NCBI GenBank assembly: GCA_018881555.1 | Contig: JACAXG010000028.1 | Coordinates: forward strand, 442,156 to 506,155 | Direction: 5' to 3' | Source: Amblyornis subalaris | Lineage: Eukaryota > Chordata > Aves > Passeriformes > Ptilonorhynchidae | Length of the DNA: 64,000 bases | Shown: positions 1 through 12,441 of the stretch, piece after piece | How positions within the stretch are numbered: position 1 is the stretch's first letter | Layout of the letters: every line of letters begins with the position of its first letter | The notes under the pieces: generated by a model | Seen by the model: only the letters and a program-made list of their open reading frames with translations | Told to the model about the DNA's origin: nothing | Databases searched by the model: none | Made by a program: the position numbers and the translations under genes

Positions 1-3000
1 AAATCAGGAGTTTAGGGAGAGTTTGTAAGGTGTTTAAAAGGCAGAAGCAACACAAAGCCTCAATTTTAATTATTGCAGTTTTAATCAGTGGAATAGTTTT
101 TTATAGCCTGAATGGTGAAGTAATTGGAAGAGAGAACGGAGTGTGCTTGTGGTGTAAATTACAAAGTGGGGAGAGGAGCAGGCCAGCCCAAAGAGGCTCT
201 AGGCCCTGGGCTCTGGGGAGGGAAGGGGGNGTGCAGGAGCGAGGAGGAGGCTGGGGTTGCAATGGAGACAGTGAACTGGTGCTGGCCAGTTGCTGGGGTG
301 ATGGGTGGGCATTTGCCCCCCACCTTCTTTTCAGGGAGGTCTGCCAGCTCTGCCACTTGGCATGGGCAGCTCTGCCTGCTGCTGTCCTTGGAGGCTGGTG
401 GCACGTGCACCTCTCCCATGGGCGGTGGGTGCTGGCAGGGTGCAGGACACTGCGCCTGTTCCTCCCTGCAGGACTTGTGCAATGGGCACAGTGCACTGCA
501 GGGCCCAGTTACCCCTGGGCTGCCGCATGGGTGGAAACTGGCTGGACAAGGGTTGTTCACATTCCCCTAGGGCAGGCAGATCACATCCCTCCTGGCACAG
601 GTGGATGGCATCCCTGTGGGGTAGAACTGCTGCCCTTCCTAGGTGATGCTGAGCTGTCCCACACCATCCCAGCTGGGAGGGGGAGAGCCAGGAGCTGGGA
701 GTGTCTGTGTCCAGCGCCAGGGTGCGGGCAGAGGGCTGACAGGGGGAGCTCTGGCTGCGGCGGGGGGAGCAGCCTGCTGGGATGAGTAATGTAGAGGTCA
801 TTTGATAGCAAGGAAGGGATGTTCCTGCTTTCAGTCATGTTTAGGTAATTGGAAGTAAATAACTCCTTTCATCCTGAAACCGGATGACTTCATACACGAG
901 GTAAATGGAAGAAACAAAATCCCGATTTTCGTTCGCGTTCCTCGCACGTAGTAAAAATGAACCTTCGTCTGCAGCAATTCTGAGCTAATGAAAAACGAAT
1001 GAGGTTTTAAATCAAGCCCAAACGCAGAGTTCTGCTGCCAGAGCCACGCGGGGCTGCTGTAGGACAGCCTCCATTTCCAAGGCTTCTTGCAGAATCCTGA
1101 ATAATTTTATTAGGTTTTGGGCAAGGCTGTTGCCAAAATATTCATTACTGCACCCAGCAAACAGTGGGAGACACAGGGGTGTCTGTGGGGCTGATGCCAC
1201 AGGCAGTCCTGTCTTTCTCTTCTCTCCCTGAAGTTCCAAAGGGCTGAGGTTTATTTAGTGCTGTCTGTACATCACTCATATGATGCAGACTGACCAGCCC
1301 TGCCTGATCACTTCTCCTGGAAGGGTCCCTCCTGCACGGCCTTAAATCATGTCTGAACACGACATAATTCTCCCATGTGCCTTGTGACTTCTATGTATTT
1401 GATCAGTTCAGATTCCATAAAAATGTAAATAATCAAAGCCCTTCTGCTGTTATTTATAATGCCTCACTCTGGGCTGTAATTTATGAATTAATTTCAGCTG
1501 CAAGTTTCTGGAGGGAGGAGAAAAAAAGATGAATAATCGGATATGTGGCTGCCACTAAAAGCCATGGCTGCCAGTGTCTCCTCCACCACACACCCCCCAA
1601 ACCCTGCAGACCTGACTGTGGCACCCAGGGGAGCAGGGGCTGATCCCTGCCCTGGCATCTGCCATTGGGGTGGCCACAGTGGGTCCTACGAGTGCTGGGA
1701 GGGTCCAGGGCAAGCTGCTGCCAGCTGGGATGACCCACTTGGCCCTGGCTGCTACCAGGCACTGTCTCTGGCAGTGGGTGCTCCTGTGCTGGGAGGCCCG
1801 AGGGAGCAGGCAGCACCCACCAGGTGTTCTTGGGGCATCAGCACAGCACAGAACAGCATGGGTTTGTGGCAGAGAATCCACTCCTTAGCACTTATCTCTG
1901 GTGTGTCATACAACTTGCCAGCTCGTAGATTGACACTCGTGATGGTCTTTAGAGCCAATGATCCACTCAGCAGAGCGCTGGCAGAGGCAGCTGGTGTGGG
2001 ACCCTGGCCCCCCTGTGCCTGAGGCAGGGCCGTAACCCCTGGGAANAGGACCAGCACTGGCTCTGCCCAGCTACAGTGGGCAGGGAGCTGCAGGCTGGGC
2101 TGGCCACGCCGGCAGTGCCTCGTCCCCCACTATTAGCTCTCTGTTAAGCATCGTATCTGATCCAGACACAGCATTATATGCATTTCTCTGTGAACAAGCT
2201 CTGCTTGACACAGTCTGTGATTGCTTTTTTAAAACCATGTGGGGAGGATCAGTTCTTTCATCCACTGATAAGGTATCAGGTGACAGAGGGATCAGCATCC
2301 ACCACATAAATCTGCAACTAATCCTTCGGAATCAATATTTTTCATTAAGAACCTGTGAGAGTTGGGCCATTATAGGGAAAAATCTGTTTAGGTTGACACC
2401 TTGATGAAGTTATTCAGTTCAGGGGCTTAAGTCATTGGAAGGTAATAAAGAGCAAAGAGCACAGAAAGATCGAGGTGCCGGTTATGAGAGCTCACGACGG
2501 GAATAGGGGCTTTATTGCAGAGAGAAATTATCATACTGATTTATTGTGGAATTATGAGAACTTTAAAAGGCTGGCAGCACTGCCCCGATGTCACTGCTGG
2601 CTGGGAACACTGCGCAGGTGTCCTTCTCATGCCACAGACTCTCCGCTCCTGTGCTGTGCCACACCGTGCCATGGGATCACTTTGNCCTCCCACACGAGGT
2701 GTCAGCTGAGAGACCATCTGTGCTGCCCAAGCTGCTGTCGCCAGCATGGGCATTGCTGGGTCTGGAGGTGGAGGAGCTGGGACTCCATGGCTGGGGCACA
2801 GGGACTCCTGGGCACTCAGGAGCTCTGGGTGATCCCCAGGGCCACCAGCATCACAGCAAAGCTGGAGGCCTGAGCAAAGCTCTCCTTCCACCACCGTGGG
2901 CATCTTCCTCACTGTGCCTTGTGTCCTTGCTGCTCTTCAGCCTTCCAAACTCTGTATCCTTGATGTTCCTTAGCTGTGCCTTATGTCCTTGATGTTTCTC

Positions 3001-4132
3001 ATCTGTCTGTGCCCTGTGTTGCTGGTGTTCTGCAGGAGAGGAGGCCTTGCTGCCTTCTTACACTGCTGGCAGCCCACATCATTGCTGCTTCCTCCATGAA
3101 GCACTTGCAGCCACAGCAGCGATGTCTGCCGGGGTTCCCAGATGGATTTACTCTCAGCTGGCTCCCTTCCTGGCCCCAATGTGCGCNGCAACCCCACAGT
3201 TGCAAGAGGGATGTGGACGGCACAGGGAACTGGGGCCATGTGGGGAGCAGCGAGGGGCTCGGCAGGAGAGCAAAGGCTTAATCCCTAAATAAACTGTCAG
3301 AGAAGGACTGTACACAAGCACGTACACACTGGGGCTGCTTCGAATGTGCAGGATGCTGCTGGCTCCTCTGTGCAGAGCAAGCAGGGCACTGCACCTGCTG
3401 CCACCCTGCAAACCCGACTTTAGTAACTGAAGAAGTCAAACTTACCCTGAAGTTTCCTTTATAGGTTAACCGAGGTTAATTGTGTGAGCTGCAAATGAAA
3501 ATATCTTGCTCATAAATCCCCAAACCTCATTAAGGAGGATTAAATGATATGACTACTTTGTAAATCCTAAAATTTCATGCAAACTTCTCATAAACAAACA
3601 CATGAAGCCCCTGACATGCTCAGTCTCTGCTAATCCAGGTGCTTGTTCCAGGAGCAAGGAGGAACCAAGCATCCACCTCCCTGCACCGCGAGAGTGGGCA
3701 CTGCTGGCAGTGGTGGCACCGAGGGGTCCATGGCTGCACACCCAGCGCTGTATAGCCGTGTCCACGTCCTGCCTGCCCCAGCCAGCACCCTGAGCACGGC
3801 ACCCGTGGCACAGCGCCCAGAGCGCCTGGCTCACCCAGGCAGGGTGGGTCTGAGAGCACAGCCAGAGGGCTCTGCCGGGCACAGAGCGGTGCCAGCTCCC
3901 GGCACAGGGTGTCTTGTTCCACCTGAGCCGGCAGACAGAAGCAAATCATAATCCTTTGGATCTGGGTAGTGCCAGGGAAATTCTGCAATAATCACCTTGG
4001 CTCTGAGCCGCCACTGATGTGTTTTCTCCCAGAAAGATTTTGTTGTGCAGCTCCTACAGCAATAATTTGTTTCCATTCTCACTGACTATCCCCAACCAAC
4101 ACTAAATACAGAGAGGAGGAGGAGGTATGGAG
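1..4132. other. Intergenic DNA with candidate conserved non-coding blocks
   Basis: I see no supportable gene. GC-rich, degenerate stretches (roughly 150-830, 1540-2130 and 2570-3270) alternate with AT-rich blocks that keep scattered CpGs and homeodomain-type TAAT cores: about 1-130, 840-1010, 1370-1530, 2130-2560 and 3420-3600. This alternation is what conserved non-coding elements look like in GC-rich bird DNA, but conservation cannot be judged from one sequence. Open frames here have no recognisable domains and overlap on both strands. Single Ns occur at about 230, 2046, 2685 and 3187. Confidence 0.5.
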
Positions 4133-4256
4133 AGCAGCACCAGAACCAGGGAGCAGCACTCAAACAGGAGAACAGCACCAGAACCAGGGAGCAGCACCAG
4201 AACCGGGGAGCAGCACCAGAACCGGGGAGCAGCACCTAAACGGGAGAAGAGCACCC
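4133..4256. repeat. Minisatellite, 19-bp unit, about 6.5 copies
   Basis: A unit beginning AGCAGCAC or a close variant recurs at 4133, 4152, 4171, 4190, 4209, 4228 and 4247, exactly 19 bp apart each time. Units differ by a few substitutions, mostly in the ACCAGG/ACCGGG part. Because 19 is not a multiple of three, all frames stay open and produce repetitive pseudo-proteins on both strands; these are not genes. Confidence 0.9.
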
Positions 4257-7200
4257 GAGGCAGGCTCAGTGGGCAGGCACTGCCAGCAGCAGTAGTGCTG
4301 CTCCCAGGAGGATTGGGGTTCACTGAAGCAGAGTTTTGGCTGGCCATCTTCATGGCCCTGCAGGAATGCTGCTCCTCTGCCATGCAGAAAAGGCATAAAC
4401 CACCCAAATTTTAATGAGCAATTACAAGCTAATCAAAGGCAAATCTGTCNGATAAGGATTGTTGTGTGTGTTTTCACTTGGCTTTGCATCTATTTGTGGA
4501 ACAAAACATATTGTCAGCAAGATTTGTGGCTCTGAGATTTACATTGTGGTTCCTGGATCTAATTCAACTCCGCATCGATGGGATGGGAAGGATGGGATTC
4601 TTCTGTTAGCAGCAGCCTTTAGCTTAGATTTAAGCTAACTGCTATGTGCTCTGTAAATACCTGCATGTGCCAGACACATTTCCTTAATTTATAATGGTGC
4701 TGTGAACCACTGTCACTTCCTCTGCTCCCTCCCAAAATTCCCTTCCATCCAGCCACTGGAGCACAGCTCAGCCCTGGCCATGGGACTGCATGGGGCACTG
4801 TCCCCCCACCCTAGTGCCATGGCTCACAGGGGCCAGTGCTGCCCCATATGGTGGGGCTCAGTTCAATATCTGTTGGGGTTTTAGCTTTGACTGACTTAAA
4901 AAAAAAAAAAAAAAAAAAAAAAACAACAAAAATTTTTAAAGAAGAGGACCAAAAGGCCTCCATCTGGTGTGATCCAGTGGTGACCCCTTGCCAGGCCTGC
5001 TGTATTATGCACAGTGAAAGGCTTGGTGGTTCTGCCCACTCCACTGCAGCCACCTGCCCTCCAGTCACCACCAGTAATGGATCCAACATTCCCAGTTCAG
5101 AAGATGTGTATCCGCAGTTTTGCTGAGCAAATGCTGCCCTCTGAGATCTGAACAGGAACAGATTGTTTCGAGTGTCTTCCACATTCCTGATCTATTGATT
5201 AACCCAGGAGTGGGAATCTATCTAGAAATACTCTCCCAACTCACTCAGTCTACATCACTTCAGCTTCTTAACTAAATCCCTTCCAAATCCTTGCAAAAAT
5301 CTAACAGACCTGGCNCTTCTGGGCGGACGAGCCGCAGCCTTACTCAGCCAGTAAATGGCGTGTGAATATGAGGCAGCCTATTGTTGCCTAACACGGTCCC
5401 ATCAATAATAGATTCACAAACCTCTGAGGGAGCTAAAAATTTCTCCTTTAGGTATGAATTATGGATGCAGTTTAGTGTAATGTAGACATATCTCAGAGGT
5501 TTTTCCCAGTTTATATGCTAGTAAAAGCCAGCAATTTGCTTGTGTTCCATCTATAGGTTTTGTAAAATAAAGAAATTCTCTCTTATGCAATAAATTCTGG
5601 CATTAACGAAGGTGAAGACAAATCTTTAACATGCATTTCATGCACAGAATGAGTGTGTTAGGGTGGGAGGTGTGCGGGGCTGCCAGTGGTGGACCGGTGC
5701 CAGCGGTGCTCGGGCAGCAGCCCGCCATGTGCTACGGGCAGTGGGAGCGAGGTGTGCCCAGGGCCAGAGCAGCCCCAGCCCCACTGTGCCACTCGCCTCC
5801 TCCCTAATTCTGCCGCCAAGTAGATTTTGGGTGTGGTGGGGTGGGGGAATGGGGTAACACCAAAGGGTGCTGAGCGCAGCCTGCTCCAAGGGGCTGCCAG
5901 GAGCAGGGGTGTCCTGCTGCTCCACAAAGGGCAAGGGGCATCCCTGCCGGCAGGGATGGGCCTCAGCACAGAGGCTCAGCAGGCCAATGGTGCCAGTGCC
6001 CACTGCCAGCGGTTCCCATTGCCCAGCACCTGCCCCTATCCTGATGAACAGCCCCTGGCCCCGACATCTGCAGGAGACACTTGACAGGCCCAGAGCATCT
6101 CCAGGGGTCAGAGGGCTAATGCTTTTTTTAATACCCTCTAATAATTAATACTCTATATCTACAATGAAAGATCATTATAAAAAGATTTGTTATAAGTAAG
6201 TAGCTCCTTCTCAAGCACAGAATGAGCACCAATTCTGAGGGCTCGGCTTCTGTCAAAAACAAAATCCACAGCTGCAGATTCATGTCAGCGTTTCCTACAG
6301 CTCCAACTACCACAAAGCGACCAGTGGGAATGAATCGACGCTGGCAGCTGTTGACCCTGGGGGCACCAGCATGCCAGAATCTCCCCCAGGCCTCCTTGGG
6401 CAGGAGTGACATTCTGTGGGATGCTTCAGGGTGCTGTGGGTTGCTGTGCACTCCAAGCAGCAGTGCTCTCCATCTTGGCTCTCACTCCCATCCCTGATGG
6501 GAATCCCAGCTGGTCTCTTGTGAGGGGCTGAGGCGATTCCTTATGGATCCAGGGCACGGCAGGACCCACTGTGGTGTGAGTCCCAGCTCTGCCTCTGGCT
6601 GGCTGTCCCCACGGTGCTGGCATTGCCATGACACAGGGGACACCAGTAGCTTTGCAGCCTCTCCAGCCCCACTGGAATGAGCATCACTAGTCCTGTTGCT
6701 TGGGGGTGACCCCAGCAAAGCCCTGGTACCCAGGACAGGGGCAGGGCATGGCTGCTCTCCTCTATGGGAGGAAGCTCACAGCAACTGCAGCGTTTCCACA
6801 ATCTGGGGTCAGAACTGTCAGGGAAATTCCCAGTTTTCCAAAGGCATTGGCCTGAAATGCAGTTTATACACAAAATCTTTGTCATTTCCTATCAGCTATA
6901 AAGAGGGTCTTTAGCACATCTCTTGCAGACATAATGTTTCAATTTGCAAGTTTAATTTTTTCCATTTTTTTCTAGAGAGGCGTTGTCAAATCTGTATTTA
7001 TTTTTTAAAGAAAGAACAAACTTTTATAGACCTTCTGCAAAACCTTGTAAAAATATAATCTCTCCTTGTGCCAGACAACTGGTGCCTGCTGACTCAATTG
7101 CTTTTATATATGACAAGGCTTGAAAAAAATGATTGCCACTGCCTAACTCCGAACAGATTGGAGTGAAGTGCAGGACTCATCCATCAGAGATGCCATGTTG

Positions 7201-10010
7201 GGTATGTGCAATGCAGAGCCCTGAGGCCGGGAGCATCATGATGGTTTTCTCCTAAATCTTCCCTTCAGCCATCACCTCGGAGTGCTCCTGGCTGCTGCTG
7301 AGCGGCCGGAGCAGCATCGTCACAGGGTAATACCCAAAATGCAAGTGCTGTGAGTCAGAAGCAGCTTCCAGCTGCTGGCGGCTGCTTGTCAGGCAGAGTA
7401 ATTGCAGGCAGAAACTGTCTTCAATTTAATAAATATGCAAAACAGTGTTTAACAGCCCTGAAATAAACTGTTGAGCAACGTGGTCCATGAAGCTAATGTC
7501 ATCCACATCCCCGGCACCGCAGCCGAGTACATGCATGTTTGAGGGTGTTTCATGCTCTGCACCCACTGACACATCCCTGCTCCCCAGTCCTGCTCCCCTC
7601 CACGACCCCACACTCAGTGTCAGTGGCCAGTGGGCTGCTGTCCCCTGAATTGGGGCAAGGCCTGGCTCAGGGGCAGCATCCTGCTCGTGCAAGGGACCGG
7701 GTGTCTCTGCTGGAGTGGGAAGGGCCAGGCTGGAGGTGGGTGTGATGGGAGTCATGTCAGTTAATAAACTGAGGAGGTGACAGTGCTGTGCTAAAGTGTA
7801 GGGTGGTATTTCTTGGAAGTTTTGTGGTGCGTGTACTTAGGCAGGACCATCGATCTGAGCCCAGCCAGAGCAGCATGGGAACCGATCGATGGGGGCATTA
7901 TTAACGGGCTGTGCTTATACCTGGTGATGGCTCATGAATAAGTGGCCTTGGCTGGGGCCAGAGGTCAGACTGTTCTGCCATGATGGATGCCTTTTGAAAT
8001 TGCTGGATTTGAACTGCCAGTGTTTCATTCCAATGGGTCCTGTGGGTTACCTGTCCTTTGCTTCCCACTTTTCCACTGCCTTGGCTTGGCAAATCCTGTG
8101 GGCAGAGCCACACCACTGCTGCTGCTTTCATATTCCCCTTCCCTTAGAACAGGATTGTGTCCCAGGAAAGTCCCCATCTGGCCCCTGGTCACCCCTTCCG
8201 GCCCATGGGGCCCTGGCTCTCACACTGCGGCCAAGGGAACTGAGGGCTGAGCAGCTCTGTGGGGGGGTTGGCGTGAGTCAGCACGGGGATGGAGGCCAGC
8301 CCGGGGCTGCAGCCTGCCGCAGTGATCGTGGCACTCGCGGGGACTCGGTCCGATGCTGAAGCAATGGCCCCTGTCACTGCAACTGCCTTCTTGCACCGGA
8401 ACCTGGCATCACCGAGCACTCCAGTGCCGCCAGCGCCTGCTCCTCCTGCTCTGGGACCAGAGACAGGTAAGGGGTGGGAGGGNGGATGTGAGACCCCCTC
8501 AGTCCATCTTTGCCACTCCCGGAGATAGGGAGAAATTCCCCCTAGAAAAGCTGCTCCCTGCTCCTGTCCCCAGTGTCCAAAATTCAGTGTCCGAGACCCC
8601 TGCCTGTGCCACAGAGCTGGTGTCAGGGGCCACCCTGCACGGTGGGGTCTGGGCAAGGTGCATCCATCCCATCAGCTTCCCGAGCCCTCAGCTCAACACT
8701 GCAGCAAGCCCAGCACATCCTCTGTGTCCAGAGTGCCCATGGGGATCCACAGCATGAGAGGGCTTGAGTTACCACAGCCAGGCTGAACTGGGGAGTGTTT
8801 AACTGACTAATTAAGCACAGACCTTGCAAGTGGGCACTTCCTGAACAGGGAGATGCCAGGGGGATATTTCTGAATGCTGCTCTACAGCTGAAAATTAATT
8901 CTTTGGGATGTTGTGTGGATTAAAAGGCAGAGCCAGGCTGGAGCTGGTAATTAGCAGCTCTGGGATCTGGCGGTCCCAGCTAATGGAGCAGCTACTCCAG
9001 GGTGGAGACCTGCCTGGAAAGGGTCTCTGCCCTGGCCAGAGGGCAGCAGGGATGCTGGGGACACCAAGGACAGTGGGGTCAGGTCCCCACGGTGCGTGTC
9101 AGTGCCCAGGATAACCAACTCACAAGACCAGAGCAGGGCAGATGAAGCATAGCCCCACCCCTGGAGCCCTGCTCAGAGGGCTCAGATCCCCCCAAAACCA
9201 GGAGCTGCCAGGCCCTGTGGTGGGAGCGGGCAGGAGGCAGCCCCCTCTCCTTGGGGTGCAGCTGCCCTGGAGATGGGTGAGACCCTCTTGGCCAAACAAA
9301 TCCCACCGCCCATTCTAATGCTGACGTGTTCTGAGGGAAAGTGTCAGCACTGATGAAATTCTCTGTGGAAAACACTGGTGACCATTTGAGGTATAAATGC
9401 CAACTTTCATTACAGCTCTGCTGGCTGTTTTGTTACAGCTTCCCTGTAGCGTTTTCTCTTCTATTAGACATTATCACGTTCACATTATCCCACTGAAACA
9501 TTCCTTCCTCAGCCTCTGAACTCACTTTCTCCCCAGCTGCCCCATCCACAAGATACATNAGCATTTGACTTTGTCCTTGTTTGTGATGACCAACAATCAA
9601 GGAAGATCTTTGCCCAAGAAGAGCAGTGAGTGAACCTGCGAGCCCGGAGAGCAGGAATCTGTAAAGTTCTGGTTAGGAAGGAGCCCTGAGCCTGCAGAGC
9701 TGAAGGACAGAGCAGGAGGGGAAGGTATTGTACAGCAGAGACAGGGGGATCCTCTGACCCCTCCAGGGAGTGCAGAGGCTGCTGAGCTGCTGCGTGATGA
9801 ATGAGAAACCCAGAGATTACAATAATTTTGTTAAAGAGTTCTTAGCTCTGCTCTGCTCTTCTGATTAATGGGATTTTGTGGAGAGTGCAGGGAAAGGTCA
9901 TCTGACACGTGTTCAACAGCTGATGACATTATTCAGCTCTGCCAGGGAATTGCTGCTTCCAAACACCCTCCGATGTGCTTCACCGGCAGCTGCGAGAGCC
10001 CTGCAGCATC
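4257..10010. other. Intergenic DNA, no gene seen
   Basis: No exon, RNA gene or known transposon is recognisable. AT-rich blocks that may be regulatory lie at about 4400-4700, 5310-5640, 6120-6340 and 6890-7160. They are separated by GC-rich degenerate sequence such as 5650-6110, 7540-7750 and 8150-9270. The frames that stay open across the GC-rich parts are not supported by any domain or splice pattern. Confidence 0.5.
4898..4923 (+). repeat. Poly(A) run of about 26 bases
   Basis: An uninterrupted A run is followed by further A-rich sequence (ACAACAAAAATT). It could be the tail of an old retroposed sequence or a simple slippage tract. I found no coding remnant, poly(A) signal or clear target-site duplication in the sequence before it, so retroposition is not supported. 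Confidence 0.85.
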
Positions 10011-10475
10011 TCTCCAGCTGCGCCGGGCATCCCGAGCACCTCCTCAGGGATGGCCCCACAGGATCCCTTCAGCTGCGCCAGGCATCCCGAGCACCTCCTC
10101 AGGGATGGCCCCACAGGATCNATCCCGAGCACCTCCTCAGGGATGGCCCCACAGGATCCCTTCAGCTGCGCCAGGCATCCCGAGCACCTCCTCAGGGATG
10201 GCCCCACAGGATCCCTCCAGCTGCGCCAGGCATCCCGAGCACCGCCTCAGGGATGGCCCCACAGGATCCCTCCAGCTGCACCAGGCATCCCGAGCACCTC
10301 CTCAGGGATGGCCCCACAGGATCCCTCCAGCTGCGCCAGGCATCCCGAGCACCGCCTCGGGGATGGCCCCACAGGATCCCTCCAGCTGCACCAGGCATCC
10401 CGAGCACCTCCTCAGGGATGGCCCCACAGGATCCCTGCAGCTGTGCCGGGCATCCCGAGCACCTCCTCAGGGATG
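10011..10475. repeat. Minisatellite, 55-bp unit, about 8 copies, with an N at a truncated unit
   Basis: Units beginning GGCATCCCGAGCACC start at 10026, 10081, 10174, 10229, 10284, 10339, 10394 and 10449, exactly 55 bp apart except around the N at 10121. There a unit stops after 40 bases and the next resumes at its fourth base, so sequence is probably missing. Units differ mainly at CTCCTC/CGCCTC and TGCGCC/TGCACC. A 55-bp period shifts the reading frame by one each unit, so the repetitive frames of about 200 codons in all three + frames, and the - strand ones, are artefacts. Confidence 0.95.
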
Positions 10476-12392
10476 AGTAATGACTCCAGACAAGGCTTGT
10501 TACCTGGAGCTGCAAGACGAGGTGGCACAGTCACCCTCACCACCCTCACTCCACTTCTTGGGAAGGGCTGTTAAATAACCGACTGTCTCTGTGCTTCCCA
10601 TCNCAGGCAGGTGTGTGGTACATCATGTATGTTATATACATTATATACATTGCACAGAGCCAGTAACTGTCCAGCAGGTCCACACCTGCCTGGTCCCTGG
10701 TTGCAGCTGCCCATGGGGCTCGATGGCCCAATTCCCTGGCACTAACTGGTTTGGGACCTCAGCCCCGCGCTAGCCCAGCCCAGCCGGGGTTCCTCGAGGC
10801 CAGTCAGACTCATCCCAGTGCTGCTCCTCCCAACCCAAGCTGAGCTGCTCCCAGCTCCTGGCCCCATCCCTCCTAATCTACGGAGCACCCTCTGGAGCAC
10901 ATCCCAAAAGCATGAGGAGATGAGGCAGTTATCACCAGCCCTACGTGTAAATCTCAGCCTCAAGAGCCCTTGCTGATGGCTCCCAGCGGAGCTGGCCGGG
11001 GCTCCTGACATCTCTTCATACACTCTGTTAATCACTGCTCTCCACCACTTCTCCAGCCACCCCTCAGCCACAGATTTACAGGCCATGCCAGCAGGGAGCA
11101 CAGTGCCGCCGGGAAGCACAGTGCTGCCAGGAAGCACGGTGCCGCTGGAACTGTGCCTCAGTGCCACTCCTTGCCCCAGGCTTGCACCCACAGCTCACGC
11201 TGTTCTTAGGTGCCCCTACACCCTCCATCCCCTCTGTGGGGACCAGGGCACGGCCATGCTGTGGGGACAGGCATGTCCCAGTCCTGCCCGTGCGGGGAGC
11301 CTGGTGCAGCTCAGCNGCTCCTCGCAGGGCAGCCAGGCAGAGGCTGGCACACTGCCCTGCCCACACGCCGGGCCCACCCGCGCCCTCGGCTGGTGCTGGT
11401 GCTGGAGCATGTTCGATGGCAGCGCCAGCTTGGGCTGGCAGTCATTTTAATTGCGGGTTGTTTCCCCAGGGGTGCCCAGTTCTCTGCAGGAATCGATATT
11501 TAGCCTGAAGCCAATTAAATATCACAATGGCTCTTAAAAATGGTGCATGTTCGGTGTCTGGGAGTTCATCTTCCAGGTGAAGATGTTCCCAGTGGCTGGG
11601 ACAGGTCTGTCACCAGCAGGATCTGTGCTCAGTCGTGTCTCTGGGCAGTGGCACAGCCTGGTGTCCTGGCAGACTGATGTCAGAAGTGTTATTCCTCCTT
11701 TCCTATGCTGTGTCCCTGATGAGTCCTGTCCCCATCCCAGGGGCTCAGCACCAGCCTGAAGAAGCGGAGGTGCCTGTTCCCCACTCCACATGTGCTGCAG
11801 CTTCCACTGTTCTTCCAGTAACAAAACTTCCGTATTGTGATATGATAATCCACTGGGTGTAAATGGCTTGTCCAGCCAGCCCTGCAAATCACCTCTTATC
11901 ATCACATTCAATGGGCTGTGTCAACCCAATTTCACAGACAAACGCTTCTCTCCCTGACCACAGGCACTGACATGGATAACTCTGATTTACAAAGCCAATA
12001 AAAATAAAATCACTGAATTACTAAGAACCACTGACTTAATATAGAAGATTAGAATCTCCAAATTTAGGGTGACTGGAAGCCATTTGATACATGAACAGTG
12101 GCAAATGGGTTATAGAAATGTCGGCCGTGCCAGGGTCAGGTGCCACAGTGCAGTGATTTATCGGTGAGAGAAGGGCTAATTGGTAAGTTACCTTTGATGC
12201 TTTCCCCAGAGGCCAGGTTATTTATATCGTGGTTTGTTTGTCATCTTTTAGTTTTGGGGTCAACCAAAATTTTTTATGGTAAGAAAAATCTCAGTGTCCT
12301 GTTCATTAAAGTAGCAAGGTCAGGCCGAAGGGTGGAATTGAGCTGGAAATAATCAGTTTGGTGTGATTAACTCCAGCCTCACAGCCTCCAGT

Positions 12393-12441
12393 CTCACTGC
12401 CTCACTGCCTCACTGCCTCACTCACTCACTCACTCACTCAG
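12393..12441. repeat. Simple repeat (CACTGCCT)n grading into (CACT)n
   Basis: Three to four CACTGCCT octamers are followed directly by about five CACT tetramers. The tetramer part looks like a contraction of the octamer. It is a typical microsatellite with no coding potential. Confidence 0.9.

Noticed and set aside
4860..4960. Processed pseudogene or retroposon ending in the poly(A) run
   Set aside because: No coding remnant, no poly(A) signal before the run and no clear target-site duplication.
9868..10574. Three overlapping frames of about 200 codons with repeated PEHLLRDGPTGSLQL-like units
   Set aside because: They are the three readings of the 55-bp minisatellite. A period that is not a multiple of three puts the same DNA in every frame, and there is no start context, domain or splice evidence.
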